A stretch of DNA of 64,000 nucleotides, taken from NCBI GenBank assembly GCA_021323335.1, contig JAJTCN010000001.1:124001-188000 (forward strand). The letters are read 5' to 3'. The position numbers and the translations under genes were made by a program. Source of the DNA: Ramlibacter sp. Its GTDB lineage: Bacteria > Pseudomonadota > Gammaproteobacteria > Burkholderiales > Burkholderiaceae_C. Below are positions 17,260-25,122 of this stretch, in pieces (position 1 is the stretch's first letter; each line of letters begins with the position of its first letter). The notes below the pieces were generated by a model. That model saw nothing but the letters and a program-made list of their open reading frames with translations, did no database searches and was not told where the DNA came from.

Positions 17260-17321
17260 GTGTCCTCTCCTCGCATGCGTCGAAAGACGCAAGTCTAGCG
17301 GTGCATGGAGGCGGTCCACGG

Positions 17322-18302
17322 TCAGAGGTCCAGGACGAGCAGCGGGTCCTTGCTGCCCGAGCAGCAGACCATCATCACCTGGTTGGCCTGCTTCTCCTCG
17401 TCGGAGAGCAGCGAATCGCGGTGGTCCGGGCGGCCGGACAGCACGCGCGTCTCGCAGCTGCCGCAGATGCCCTGCTCGCAGGAGGCCTGCACCGACACGC
17501 CCTGGTCCCGCAGCGCGTCGAGGATGGTGCAGCCCTTGGCGATGTAGATGCTGCGGCCGGCGCGGGCGAGCTGCACCGTGAACCCGCCGTCGGCCACCAC
17601 CGGCGCGGCCGCGGCGAACCGTTCCAGGTGGACGTGGCCGGCAGGCCGCCCGGCGGCCGCGGCTTCGAAGGCATCGAGCATCGGGCCCGGGCCGCAGCAA
17701 TAGAGGTGCGCATCGTGGTCGGCGCCGGTCACGATCCTGGCCACGGGCAGGGGCGCGTTGCCCCGCTCCGCATCGACGTGCAGGTGGAGATTGGCGCCGG
17801 CCAGCACGTCGAGGAAGGCGGCGTCCTCGCGCCTTCGCACGCTGTAGTGCACCTCGAACGAGGCGCCCAGTTCGCGCAGCCGCTGCGCCATGCAGGCGAT
17901 CGGCGTCACGCCGATGCCGCCGGCGACCAGCACCGTGTGGCGCGCTTCCTCGTGCAGGGCGAAGTGGTTGCGTGGCCCGCCGACCCGCAGGACGGTGCCG
18001 ACCCTGAGCTGCTCGTGCACGTAGCTGGAGCCGCCGCGGCTGGACGGATCGCGCTTGATGCCCACCACGTAGCGGTGCGTCTCGTGTTGCGGGTTGCACA
18101 AGGAGTACTGCCGCACCAGGCCGTTCGGCAGGTGCAGGTCGATGTGCGCGCCGGCGGTGAAGCGGGGCAGCGCGTCGCCCTCCACCGGCGAGAACTCGTA
18201 GAGGTGGATGCCGTTGGCGGCATAGCGGATCGCCGTGAGCCGCGCCTGCAGGGTGGTGGCGAAGGTGGAAGCGGAGCTCATTGCGGGACTGCTGGCGTCC
18301 AC
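17322..18302 (-). CDS. Phthalate dioxygenase reductase-type oxidoreductase (FMN, NAD, 2Fe-2S)
   Basis: 326 residues. Domain order is that of PDR reductases. A flavin-binding barrel contains RQYSLCNP, a NAD-binding domain has GGIGVTPIACMAQRL and CCGPGPMLDAF, and a C-terminal plant-type ferredoxin has ligands in CEQGICGSCETRVLSG and a final Cys in MMVCCSGS. It passes electrons from NADH to Rieske oxygenases such as those at 13473 and 23688. The chosen GTG has GGAG 5 bases upstream, inside the end of the LigB-type gene; an ATG 21 bases later (18281) is the alternative. It lies second in the leftward operon. Confidence 0.9.
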   Translation of the reverse strand: MDASSPAMSSASTFATTLQARLTAIRYAANGIHLYEFSPVEGDALPRFTAGAHIDLHLPNGLVRQYSLCNPQHETHRYVVGIKRDPSSRGGSSYVHEQLRVGTVLRVGGPRNHFALHEEARHTVLVAGGIGVTPIACMAQRLRELGASFEVHYSVRRREDAAFLDVLAGANLHLHVDAERGNAPLPVARIVTGADHDAHLYCCGPGPMLDAFEAAAAGRPAGHVHLERFAAAAPVVADGGFTVQLARAGRSIYIAKGCTILDALRDQGVSVQASCEQGICGSCETRVLSGRPDHRDSLLSDEEKQANQVMMVCCSGSKDPLLVLDL

Positions 18303-18303
18303 G

Positions 18304-19284
18304 TCAACTCCAGTCGGCGAAGCACAGGCCCGTGCCGGTGCCCGCCGGCGTGCGGTACGCGGGGATGTATTCGATGCGGCGCGGCTCCAGGTGCTCCACG
18401 GCGCCGGCCATGCAGATCCAGTTGCGGATCTCGGAACTGCCGGAATTGAGCTGCTCCCGCGGCAGGTCGACCAGGGCGCGCGCGTCCTTCGCGCGCAGGG
18501 CGCGCACGATGCGGCCGTCCAGGTCTTCGTCCACGGTGAAATGGCTGAGCCCGCCCGAGGCCAGCACGCCGATGCGCTGGTCGCCGGGGAAGCTCTCCAC
18601 CGCGGCGCGCAGCGCCTGGCCCAGCCGGTAGCAGCGCGCGGGCGTCGGCTGGTTCGGCGGGTAGTAGGTGTTGAGGAAGACCGGTACCACCGGGATCACG
18701 GTGCCGGCCAGCAGCCGGTTGTGCACGAAGCCGAAGGCGTGGCCCTCGCCGTAGCCCTCGGCCAGCGTGTTGGCGCAGGAGAGGTCGAAGTCCTCCATCA
18801 GCCGGGCGATCAGGTGTTCGGCCAGCCTGGCATCCACCGGGTAGTCGCGCGGCTGGTCCTTCTCGAAGTATTTCGCCGAGGCGGCGCGCGCCCAGTCCGG
18901 GCCGGGGTGGCTGGCCAGCGGCACGTTGCGGATGGTCTCGCCGCGGTAGAGCAGGATCGACGGCATGTTGTCGTCGTCGTAGAGCTCCTTCTGGTCGTCA
19001 CCCACCACGACCAGGGTGTCGAGCCTCGCGTTGCGCACGATGGCGCCGAGCCGCTCCACTTCGGCCAGGGCGCGCTGGTGCTTGTCGGCGAAGACTTCCG
19101 GTTGCAGCTGGGCCGCGACGTCCGGCGGCGCCAGCTTCTCCAGCTCCTCATAGGTGACGGGGCGCCCTTCCTGGGTCAGGTGCGGCCGCAGGCGGTCGCG
19201 CTCGATGAAACGGGCCCAGTCGCCCACCGGGGCGTTGAGCATGGGGGTGTGGGAGGTGCCGATACCCAGGACGATCTTGGCCAT
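18304..19284 (-). CDS. LigB-type (class III) extradiol ring-cleavage dioxygenase
   Basis: 326 residues. GIGTSHTPML at the start carries a conserved iron-ligand His of the LigB family, and the later blocks VVVGDDQKE, VPVFLNTYYPP and ASGGLSHFTVDEDLD match protocatechuate 4,5-dioxygenase beta or gallate dioxygenase-like enzymes. It cleaves a catecholic ring next to the hydroxyls using Fe(II) and O2. No separate LigA-type alpha subunit was found nearby. It is the first gene of the leftward operon and faces the divergent epimerase-Bug-Rieske operon across 95 bases that contain a TTGAT-N4-ATCAA box. It probably opens the ring made by the Rieske oxygenases or flavin monooxygenase. Confidence 0.88.
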   Translation of the reverse strand: MAKIVLGIGTSHTPMLNAPVGDWARFIERDRLRPHLTQEGRPVTYEELEKLAPPDVAAQLQPEVFADKHQRALAEVERLGAIVRNARLDTLVVVGDDQKELYDDDNMPSILLYRGETIRNVPLASHPGPDWARAASAKYFEKDQPRDYPVDARLAEHLIARLMEDFDLSCANTLAEGYGEGHAFGFVHNRLLAGTVIPVVPVFLNTYYPPNQPTPARCYRLGQALRAAVESFPGDQRIGVLASGGLSHFTVDEDLDGRIVRALRAKDARALVDLPREQLNSGSSEIRNWICMAGAVEHLEPRRIEYIPAYRTPAGTGTGLCFADWS

Positions 19285-19330
19285 GTGCTCTCTCGCCCCC
19301 GCAGGGGAATTCGTTGCGTGAATCGAAAAA

Positions 19331-19356
19331 TGGAATTATATTTTGATTTAGATCAA
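19331..19356. promoter_or_regulatory. Composite operator TGGAA-N7-TTGAT-N4-ATCAA in a divergent promoter
   Basis: A TGGAA half-site (19331-19335) is followed after 7 bases by a perfect dyad TTGAT-TTAG-ATCAA (19343-19356). The dyad equals the FNR/Anr consensus and also fits a LysR-type T-N11-A box. It lies midway between the LigB-type gene (leftward, start 19284) and the epimerase-like gene (rightward, start 19380). A near-identical arrangement is present at 30064-30090 beside the LysR gene. Confidence 0.6.
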
Positions 19357-19379
19357 AGACACCGTCAAAGAAAGACCCC

Positions 19380-19952
19380 ATGGAGACCAGCCCCCTGGGC
19401 CTGCAGGGACTGTGCGTCCTCGAGCCGGACAGGAGCTCGGACGAACACGGCCGCTACAGCTACTACTTCAGCGAGCGCGATTTCGCTGGCGTGGGCGTGG
19501 CGTCGCACTACGTGCAGGAGCATGCGTCTTTCTACCCGCTCAGGCACACGGTGCGGGGGCTGCATTTCCAGCAGCCGCCGCACGCCCAGACCAAGGTGGT
19601 GCGGGTGGCGCGCGGCCGCATCTGGGACGTCTGCGTCGACGTGCGCGTGGGTTCCCCGACCTATGGAAAACACGCGGTCGTGGAACTCGCCGCCGGCGAC
19701 TGGCGTCAGCTCCACGTCCCTCCCGGGTTCGCGCACGGCTTCTGCACGCTGGAGCCGGACACCGAGATCGCCTTTCGACTGACCGACTACAACAACCGCG
19801 ACCACGCGGGTGGCCTGCTGTGGAACGACCCGGCGCTGGGCATTGCCTGGCCGTGCGGGGCGCAGCCGGCCTGGGTGTTCCCGGTGGACCGGCAATGGCC
19901 GGAACTGGCGGCACTGGCTTCCCCCTTCAACCACCAGGAGACAAGTTCATGA
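19380..19952 (+). CDS. RmlC-like cupin (dTDP-4-dehydrorhamnose 3,5-epimerase family)
   Basis: 190 residues. The RmlC signature is clear: LRHTVRGLHFQQPPHAQTKV, then VARGRIWDVCVDVRVGSPTYG and LHVPPGFAHGFCTLEPDTEI. It includes the His of RGLHFQ and the PxGFAHGF block. The length is normal for the family. No other dTDP-rhamnose genes are near. It is the first gene of an operon of three Bug proteins, a PNPOx-like protein and a Rieske oxygenase, with a 4-base ATGA overlap into the next gene. A sugar-nucleotide role is therefore odd here; it may be recruited for another epimerisation or be a moonlighting cupin. Confidence 0.85.
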   Translation: METSPLGLQGLCVLEPDRSSDEHGRYSYYFSERDFAGVGVASHYVQEHASFYPLRHTVRGLHFQQPPHAQTKVVRVARGRIWDVCVDVRVGSPTYGKHAVVELAAGDWRQLHVPPGFAHGFCTLEPDTEIAFRLTDYNNRDHAGGLLWNDPALGIAWPCGAQPAWVFPVDRQWPELAALASPFNHQETSS

Positions 19953-20920
19953 CCACCCGCCGAACCGCCTTGCGCGGCATCGCCGCCGGAGCGGCAGCCG
20001 CGCTCGCCGGCCCTGCCGTCCTGGCCCAGGACACCACCGCGATCACCGTCCTGGTGGGCGCCGCGTCCTCCATGGACGCCACCGCCCGCCTCATCGCCGA
20101 CCAGCTGCGCGCTTCGCTGGGCCGCCCCGCCGTCGTGATGAGCAAGCTGGGCGCCGGCCAGCGCCTGGCGCTCGGCGAATGCCGGCGCGCCGCTCCCGAC
20201 GGCCGCACCCTCGTGTTCGCCACCAGCGGCCCGTTCTCGGTCTATCCCTACATCTACAACAAGCTGGACTACGACCCGGTCGCGGACTTCACGCCCATCG
20301 CCGGCATCTCCTATTTCGACGTCGCCATCGCCACCGGTCCGATGACCGGGGCGGCCGACCTGAAGTCGCTGATGGAATGGCAGCGCGGCAAGAAGGACGC
20401 GGTGTTCGCCTCGGCGCCGGGCAACGGTTCGCTGTCGCACTTCGTCGGCCTGTCCACGAGCCTCGCCACCAAGGTGCCGATGACGCACGTGGCCTACAAG
20501 GACAGCGGCGTCGGCATCATCGACCTCGCGGCCGGCCGCCTGCCGATGCTGATCACCGGCCTGCAGCCGCTGATCGAGATGCACAAGGCCGGCAAGATCC
20601 GGCTCCTGGCCGTCTCCGGCGACGTCCGGTCGCCGTTGGTGCCGGAAGTGCCGACGCTGAAGGAAGCCGGCGTCGACGTCGTCAGCAGCACCTACACCGG
20701 CGTGTTCGGTCCCCCGAAGATGCCGGCCGACCTGGTCAAGCGCCTGCACGACGCGATCGCGCCGATGCTCACCAACGCCGCGATGAAGGAGAAGCTGGCG
20801 CAGCTGGCGATGACGCCGTGGCCCGCCAACGGCCAACAGCTCGCCGCCTTGCTGGCGGACGAACGCAAGCGCTTCGAGCAGCTGGTGCAGGCCAGCGGCT
20901 ACAAGAAGGAGGACGCGTGA
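19949..20920 (+). CDS. Bug/TctC-family periplasmic substrate-binding protein (tandem copy 1)
   Basis: 323 residues. The start overlaps the epimerase stop (ATGA) and has an AGGAG site. A twin-arginine style signal (TTRRTALRGIAAGAAAALAG...LAQ) is followed by ITVLVGAASSMDATARLIAD. Conserved blocks include KLDYDPVADFTPIAGIS, GNGSLSHFVGLS and VAYKDSGVGIIDLAAGRLPM. It is the first of three consecutive paralogues of equal length. All three keep the binding-site loops, so none looks decayed. It probably binds an aromatic or related carboxylate in the periplasm; no membrane partner is encoded here. Confidence 0.92.
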   Translation: MTTRRTALRGIAAGAAAALAGPAVLAQDTTAITVLVGAASSMDATARLIADQLRASLGRPAVVMSKLGAGQRLALGECRRAAPDGRTLVFATSGPFSVYPYIYNKLDYDPVADFTPIAGISYFDVAIATGPMTGAADLKSLMEWQRGKKDAVFASAPGNGSLSHFVGLSTSLATKVPMTHVAYKDSGVGIIDLAAGRLPMLITGLQPLIEMHKAGKIRLLAVSGDVRSPLVPEVPTLKEAGVDVVSSTYTGVFGPPKMPADLVKRLHDAIAPMLTNAAMKEKLAQLAMTPWPANGQQLAALLADERKRFEQLVQASGYKKEDA

Positions 20921-21891
20921 TGCGCCGCCGCACGGTGCTGCAGGCGGCGGGCGCGGGCGCCGCCGTCCTGGGGATGCCCGCGCTGCGCGCGCAGGAGGAC
21001 AAGTCCACGATCAACATCGTGATCGGCGCGGGCGCCTCGGTGGACGCCGCCGCGCGCATCGTTGCCGAGCAGCTCGGCAAGGTGCTCGGGCGGACGGTCG
21101 TCGTCGTCCAGAAGTTCGGGGCGGGCCAGCGCATCGCGGTGGGAGAAGTACGGCGCGCGCCCCCCGATGGCCGCACGCTGCTGTTCTCGACCAACGGCCC
21201 CTTCTCCATCTACCCGAACATCTACAAGAAGCTGGACTACGACCCGGTGGCGGACTTCACGCCCATCGTCGGCGTCTCCAGTTTCGACGTGGCCATCGCC
21301 ACCGGTCCTTCCACCGGCGCGACCACCTTGAAGGAACTGGTCGAATGGGCGCGCACGCGCGGCAAGGGAGAACTCATGTTCGGTTCCCCCGGCAACGGAT
21401 CGCTGTCGCATTTCGTGGGCTTGTCGATCGGCCTCGCCGCGAACCTGCGCACCGAGCACGTGCCGTACAAGGAAAGCGCGCGCGGCGTGCTCGACCTGGC
21501 GGAAGGCCGCCTGCCGGCCAAGATCGTCGGCGCCAACAGCTTCATCGAGATGCACAAGGCGGGCCGGGTGCGCATGCTCGCCGTCTCCGGCGAGCAGCGA
21601 TCGCCCCGGGCGCCCGAGGTGCCCACGCTGGTGGAGGCCGGCCTCAACGTGACCAGCTCGACGACCACCGGCCTGTTCGGGCCTGCCAACCTGCCCCCGG
21701 AATTCGTCAAGCGGGTGCACGACGCGGTGGCGCCGCTGCATTCCATGCCGGCCTTCCGCGAGAAGCTGGCCGCCATCAGCATGACGCCGTACCAGGCCAC
21801 GCCGCAGCAATTCGCCGCCGCCATGGCCGAGGAGCGCAAGCGCTTCGATCAACTGGTGAAGGCCGTCGGTTACCAGAGGGAGGAAGCATGA
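20920..21891 (+). CDS. Bug/TctC-family periplasmic substrate-binding protein (tandem copy 2)
   Basis: 323 residues. The ATG shares a base with the preceding stop (TGATG), so translation is coupled. The signal MRRRTVLQAAGAGAAVLGMP leads to INIVIGAGASVDAAARIVAE. The blocks KKLDYDPVADFTPIVGVS and GNGSLSHFVGLSIGLA repeat those of its neighbours, while the loop VPYKESARGVLDLAEGRLPA differs from the VAYKDSGVGIIDLAAG version of copies 1 and 3. This suggests a distinct ligand preference. It forms part of the six-gene rightward operon starting at 19380. Confidence 0.92.
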   Translation: MRRRTVLQAAGAGAAVLGMPALRAQEDKSTINIVIGAGASVDAAARIVAEQLGKVLGRTVVVVQKFGAGQRIAVGEVRRAPPDGRTLLFSTNGPFSIYPNIYKKLDYDPVADFTPIVGVSSFDVAIATGPSTGATTLKELVEWARTRGKGELMFGSPGNGSLSHFVGLSIGLAANLRTEHVPYKESARGVLDLAEGRLPAKIVGANSFIEMHKAGRVRMLAVSGEQRSPRAPEVPTLVEAGLNVTSSTTTGLFGPANLPPEFVKRVHDAVAPLHSMPAFREKLAAISMTPYQATPQQFAAAMAEERKRFDQLVKAVGYQREEA

Positions 21892-22859
21892 TGCGCCGCC
21901 GCACCGTCCTGCAATCGCTGGCTGCCGGCGCCGCCGCGGTGGCCGCCCCCGTCCTGCGCGCGCAGGACAACGCGCCCATCACCATCCTGGTTGGCGCCGC
22001 ATCGTCCATGGACTTCACCGCGCGCCTGATCGCCGAGCACCTGAAGGAGGCGCTCGGGCGCCCGGTGGTCGTGATGAGCAAGCTGGGCGCGGGCGGCCGC
22101 GTCGCGCTCAACGAGCTCAAGCGCGCGGCGCCCGACGGGCGGACGCTGATGTTCTCCACCAGCAGCCTGTTCGCGATCTATCCGCATATCTACACCAGGC
22201 TGGATTACGACCCGGTGGCCGACTTCACGCCGATCGCGGGCGTCAGCCTGTTCGACCTCGGCATGGCGACCGGGCCCATGACCGGCGCGACCGACCTGAA
22301 GCAGCTGGTGGCCTGGACGAAGCAACAGGGCCAGTCGCCGGTGTACGGCGCCGCGCCGGGTGCCGGATCGTCGTCGCATTTCGTCGGCATTGCGCTGGCG
22401 CAGGCGACCGGCCTGCCGCTGAAGCCGGTGCATTACAAGGACAGCGGCGTCGGCATCATCGACCTGGCGGCGGGCCGGCTGCCGATGCTGATCACCGGCA
22501 CCAGCCCGGTGGCGGTGCAGCACAAGGCCGGCAAGATCAAGCTGGTCGCGGTGTCCGGCGAGAAGCGTTCGCCGCTGGCGCCCGAAGTGCCGACGTTCCG
22601 GGAGCAGGGTTTCGACGTGGTGCTGGAGAACTCCGCGGCGCTGTACGGGCCGGCCCGGTTGCCGCGCGAGATCGTCGAGCGCGTGCACGCGGCGCTGATG
22701 CCCATGCTGTCGCAGCCGGCCGCGCTGGACAAGCTGTCCGGCCAGGGCATGACGCCGCAGCCCATGAACGGCACGCAGCTGGCCGCCTGGCTGGCCGCGG
22801 AGCGCAAGCGCTACGAGGTGCTGGCCAAGGCCAGCGGCTACGTGCCGGAGGCGCTGTGA
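21888..22859 (+). CDS. Bug/TctC-family periplasmic substrate-binding protein (tandem copy 3)
   Basis: 323 residues, starting at ATGATG overlapping the previous stop, with AGGGAGG upstream. The signal RRRTVLQSLAAGAAAVAAPV is nearly the same as that of copy 2. The mature protein opens ITILVGAASSMDFTARLIAE and keeps RLDYDPVADFTPIAGVS and HYKDSGVGIIDLAAGRLPM. Copy 3 has GSSSHFVGIA where the others have GSLSHFVGLS. Its stop overlaps the next gene start as GTGA. Same family role as the other copies; the ligand is unknown. Confidence 0.92.
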   Translation: MMRRRTVLQSLAAGAAAVAAPVLRAQDNAPITILVGAASSMDFTARLIAEHLKEALGRPVVVMSKLGAGGRVALNELKRAAPDGRTLMFSTSSLFAIYPHIYTRLDYDPVADFTPIAGVSLFDLGMATGPMTGATDLKQLVAWTKQQGQSPVYGAAPGAGSSSHFVGIALAQATGLPLKPVHYKDSGVGIIDLAAGRLPMLITGTSPVAVQHKAGKIKLVAVSGEKRSPLAPEVPTFREQGFDVVLENSAALYGPARLPREIVERVHAALMPMLSQPAALDKLSGQGMTPQPMNGTQLAAWLAAERKRYEVLAKASGYVPEAL

Positions 22860-23662
22860 AGCTGGCTCTTGCAAGCCGGTTCCAGAAGGCGCGCGCCGGT
22901 GGGCCGCAGGAGCGCGGCGCCTTGGTCGACCTGCTGCATCCGGAGGTTCGCTACGTCACGCTCGGCAAGGAAGTCGCCGGCGCGCAGGCGGTGGCGGACG
23001 AACTCCTGGGCGGAGGCAACGGGGAGCTGGCCCGCCGGCTCCAATGGCAGCCGCCGCAAGCCGTGGATGCGCAGGTGCGCCTCACGGGCGTGCGACAGGC
23101 GGACAGCCGCGACCGCGGCCTGGTCGTCACCCTGGCGTTCGAAGGCAACACCATCGTGCTGCTGCAGGAGCAGCGCACGCCGGCGCCGCCGGCGCAAGCG
23201 CAGGCCATCCGCCTGCCCGACGCGCTCAAGCGCCGCATCGACAACGCGCTGGTGGAGCGGCATCCCATGCTGCTCGCGCACGTGGGTCCGGACGCGCAGC
23301 CGATCCTCAGCTTCCGCGGCTCGGTGCAGGTGTTCAGCGACGACCAGCTCGCGCTGTGGATCCGCGCCGCCGACGGCAACTTCCTGCGCGCGATCCGCGC
23401 CAACCCGCGCGTCGCCCTGATGTACCGGGACGAAAGCACGAAGGCGACCTACCAGTTCCAGGGCCGCGCCCGCGTCACCGCCGATGAAGGCGACCGGCAG
23501 CGCATCTTCCAGCGCGCACCGGCGGCGGAACGGGCCCACGACTTCGCGATGCTGGGCGTTGCCGTGGTGGTGGACCTCGACCGCGTCGAAGGCTATGCCG
23601 GCCTGGGCCCGCAGGGCCAGGTCGACGGCGTCCGCATGCTGCGCGACGCGCAGCCGCAATGA
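22856..23662 (+). CDS. SnoaL/NTF2-like domain fused to a PNPOx-type flavin split barrel
   Basis: 268 residues from a GTG overlapping the previous stop. Residues about 1-110 look like a small NTF2/SnoaL-type alpha-beta domain (LVDLLHPEVRYVTLGKEVAG). Residues about 120-268 look like a pyridoxamine 5'-phosphate oxidase-type barrel: HPMLLAHVGPDAQPILSFRG, then LALWIRAADGNFLRAI and NPRVALMYRDESTKATYQFQ. The latter family binds FMN or F420 and reduces or senses small molecules. It precedes the second Rieske oxygenase by 25 bases. The domain join is unusual; assignment of the first domain is tentative. It may detoxify or reduce a side product of ring oxidation. Confidence 0.7.
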   Translation: MKLALASRFQKARAGGPQERGALVDLLHPEVRYVTLGKEVAGAQAVADELLGGGNGELARRLQWQPPQAVDAQVRLTGVRQADSRDRGLVVTLAFEGNTIVLLQEQRTPAPPAQAQAIRLPDALKRRIDNALVERHPMLLAHVGPDAQPILSFRGSVQVFSDDQLALWIRAADGNFLRAIRANPRVALMYRDESTKATYQFQGRARVTADEGDRQRIFQRAPAAERAHDFAMLGVAVVVDLDRVEGYAGLGPQGQVDGVRMLRDAQPQ

Positions 23663-23687
23663 ACAACCGATTTTCGATGGAGCAACG

Positions 23688-25031
23688 ATGACCCCCCAAG
23701 ACAGCCAAGACCTCACCCGCGTCGGCCCCGGCACCGTGATGGGCAATTTCATGCGGCAGTACTGGATCCCCGCCGCCAAGTCCTCCGAGCTGCAGGTCGA
23801 CGGCACCCCCATGCGGCTGCTGCTGCTGGGCGAGAAGCTGGTCGCCTTCCGCGACTCCAGCGGCCGCGTCGGCGTGATGGACCACCTGTGTCCGCACCGC
23901 AACGCCTCTCTGGTCCTGGGCCGCAACGAGGAAGACGGCATCCGCTGCATCTACCATGGCTGGAAGTTCGACGTGAACGGCCGCTGCGTGGACATGCCCA
24001 GCGTGGCGCCGCACCAGTGCTTCAAGGAGAAGGTGCAGGCCACCGCGTACAAGGCGGTGGACCGCAACGGCATCCTCTGGGTCTACATGGGCCCGCGCCA
24101 GGACGACCCGCCGCCGCTGCCGATGATCGAAGCGACGCTGCTGGAGGAGGGCGACGTCGACCTGCAGTTCATGATGCGCAGCTGCAACTGGCTGCAGGCG
24201 CTGGAAGGCGACATCGACACGTCGCACTTCGGCTTCCTGCACGTGGGCCACCTCGATCCGGACGAAGTGCCCGAGGGCCATCCGCTGGAGCACACGGCGA
24301 GCGAGCGCGCCCCCGAGTACCACGTGCGCGACAGCGCCTGGGGCACCACCTACGGCGCCTACCGCAAGGTGAAACCCGACACCTACTACTGGCGCTTCGC
24401 CAACTACATGTTTCCGTTCTGGACGCAGACGCCGCAGGGCGAGTTCCCCATCAATATCCAGGCCCGCGCCTGGGTGCCGATGGACGACCACCACACCATG
24501 TCGATCTTCTGGCGCCGCCGCACCGGCGGGCCGCGCAGCACGCTGGAGCCGCTCAAGAGCGGCAAGCCCCTGGGCGGCGCCCGTCCGCAACCGGACTTCC
24601 AGCCGGTCGACACCAGCTGGCTGGGGCGCTACCGCGTGGTCGCCGACGAGTCCAACGACTGGTTGATCGACCGCGAGGCGCAGCGCACCAACCGCATCTA
24701 CTCCGGCATCGACCACATCGCGCTGCAGGACCAGGCCGTCACGGAAAGCATGGGCGCGATCACCGACCATTCGCACGAACACCTCGGCCCCGGCGACCTG
24801 ATGATCGCCCGCACCCGCCGCCGCGCCCTGCAGGCTGCACGGGCCTTCGCCGCCGGCACGCCGGCGCCGGGCGCCGAACAGCCGCGGGTGCTGGGAGAGG
24901 CGCGCAGCGGCTACTTCGAGATGCCGACGTCGGTGGAGTGGCAGCAGGCTTATGCCGACAAGATGCGCGCGGCCGACCGGGTGCGCGAGCTGCAGCAGGC
25001 GGCGCGGCCCGAGGCCGTGCCGGCCAAGTAA
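23688..25031 (+). CDS. Rieske non-heme iron oxygenase alpha subunit, second copy
   Basis: 447 residues, ATG with GGAG upstream. Rieske ligands are C68-P-H70 and C87-I-Y-H90, and the mononuclear iron region is NWLQALEGDIDTSHFGFLH, identical to that of the oxygenase at 13473. The two share long blocks (GPGTVMG, VGVMDH, CIYHGWKFDV or CVYHGWKFDV, AVTESMGAITDHS) and are clear paralogues. The C-terminal third differs more (RRTGGPRSTLEPLKSG), which probably sets substrate choice. It is the last gene of the operon from 19380. Electrons should come from the reductase at 17322-18302. Confidence 0.9.
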   Translation: MTPQDSQDLTRVGPGTVMGNFMRQYWIPAAKSSELQVDGTPMRLLLLGEKLVAFRDSSGRVGVMDHLCPHRNASLVLGRNEEDGIRCIYHGWKFDVNGRCVDMPSVAPHQCFKEKVQATAYKAVDRNGILWVYMGPRQDDPPPLPMIEATLLEEGDVDLQFMMRSCNWLQALEGDIDTSHFGFLHVGHLDPDEVPEGHPLEHTASERAPEYHVRDSAWGTTYGAYRKVKPDTYYWRFANYMFPFWTQTPQGEFPINIQARAWVPMDDHHTMSIFWRRRTGGPRSTLEPLKSGKPLGGARPQPDFQPVDTSWLGRYRVVADESNDWLIDREAQRTNRIYSGIDHIALQDQAVTESMGAITDHSHEHLGPGDLMIARTRRRALQAARAFAAGTPAPGAEQPRVLGEARSGYFEMPTSVEWQQAYADKMRAADRVRELQQAARPEAVPAK

Positions 25032-25047
25032 GGAGCGTCCGGAGCGT

Positions 25048-25065
25048 TTCCTGCTCCGCCAGGAA
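25048..25065. terminator. Small hairpin after the Rieske operon
   Basis: Arms TTCCTG and CAGGAA enclose a 6-base loop, 17 bases after the oxygenase stop. No T-run follows on the + strand, so it is at best a weak or Rho-assisted terminator. It could also be part of the promoter region of the next gene, which starts at 25123. Confidence 0.25.
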
Positions 25066-25122
25066 GCAGCGACTGATCAGCGCCGCTGGTGCTAGGCTGG
25101 GTCACCTGGGAAAGGATCCGCC

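Noticed and set aside
14803-17298. An 831-codon open frame on the plus strand
   Set aside because: Antisense to the carboxylesterase and IclR genes, whose motifs are unmistakable. The product is compositionally extreme and motif-free.
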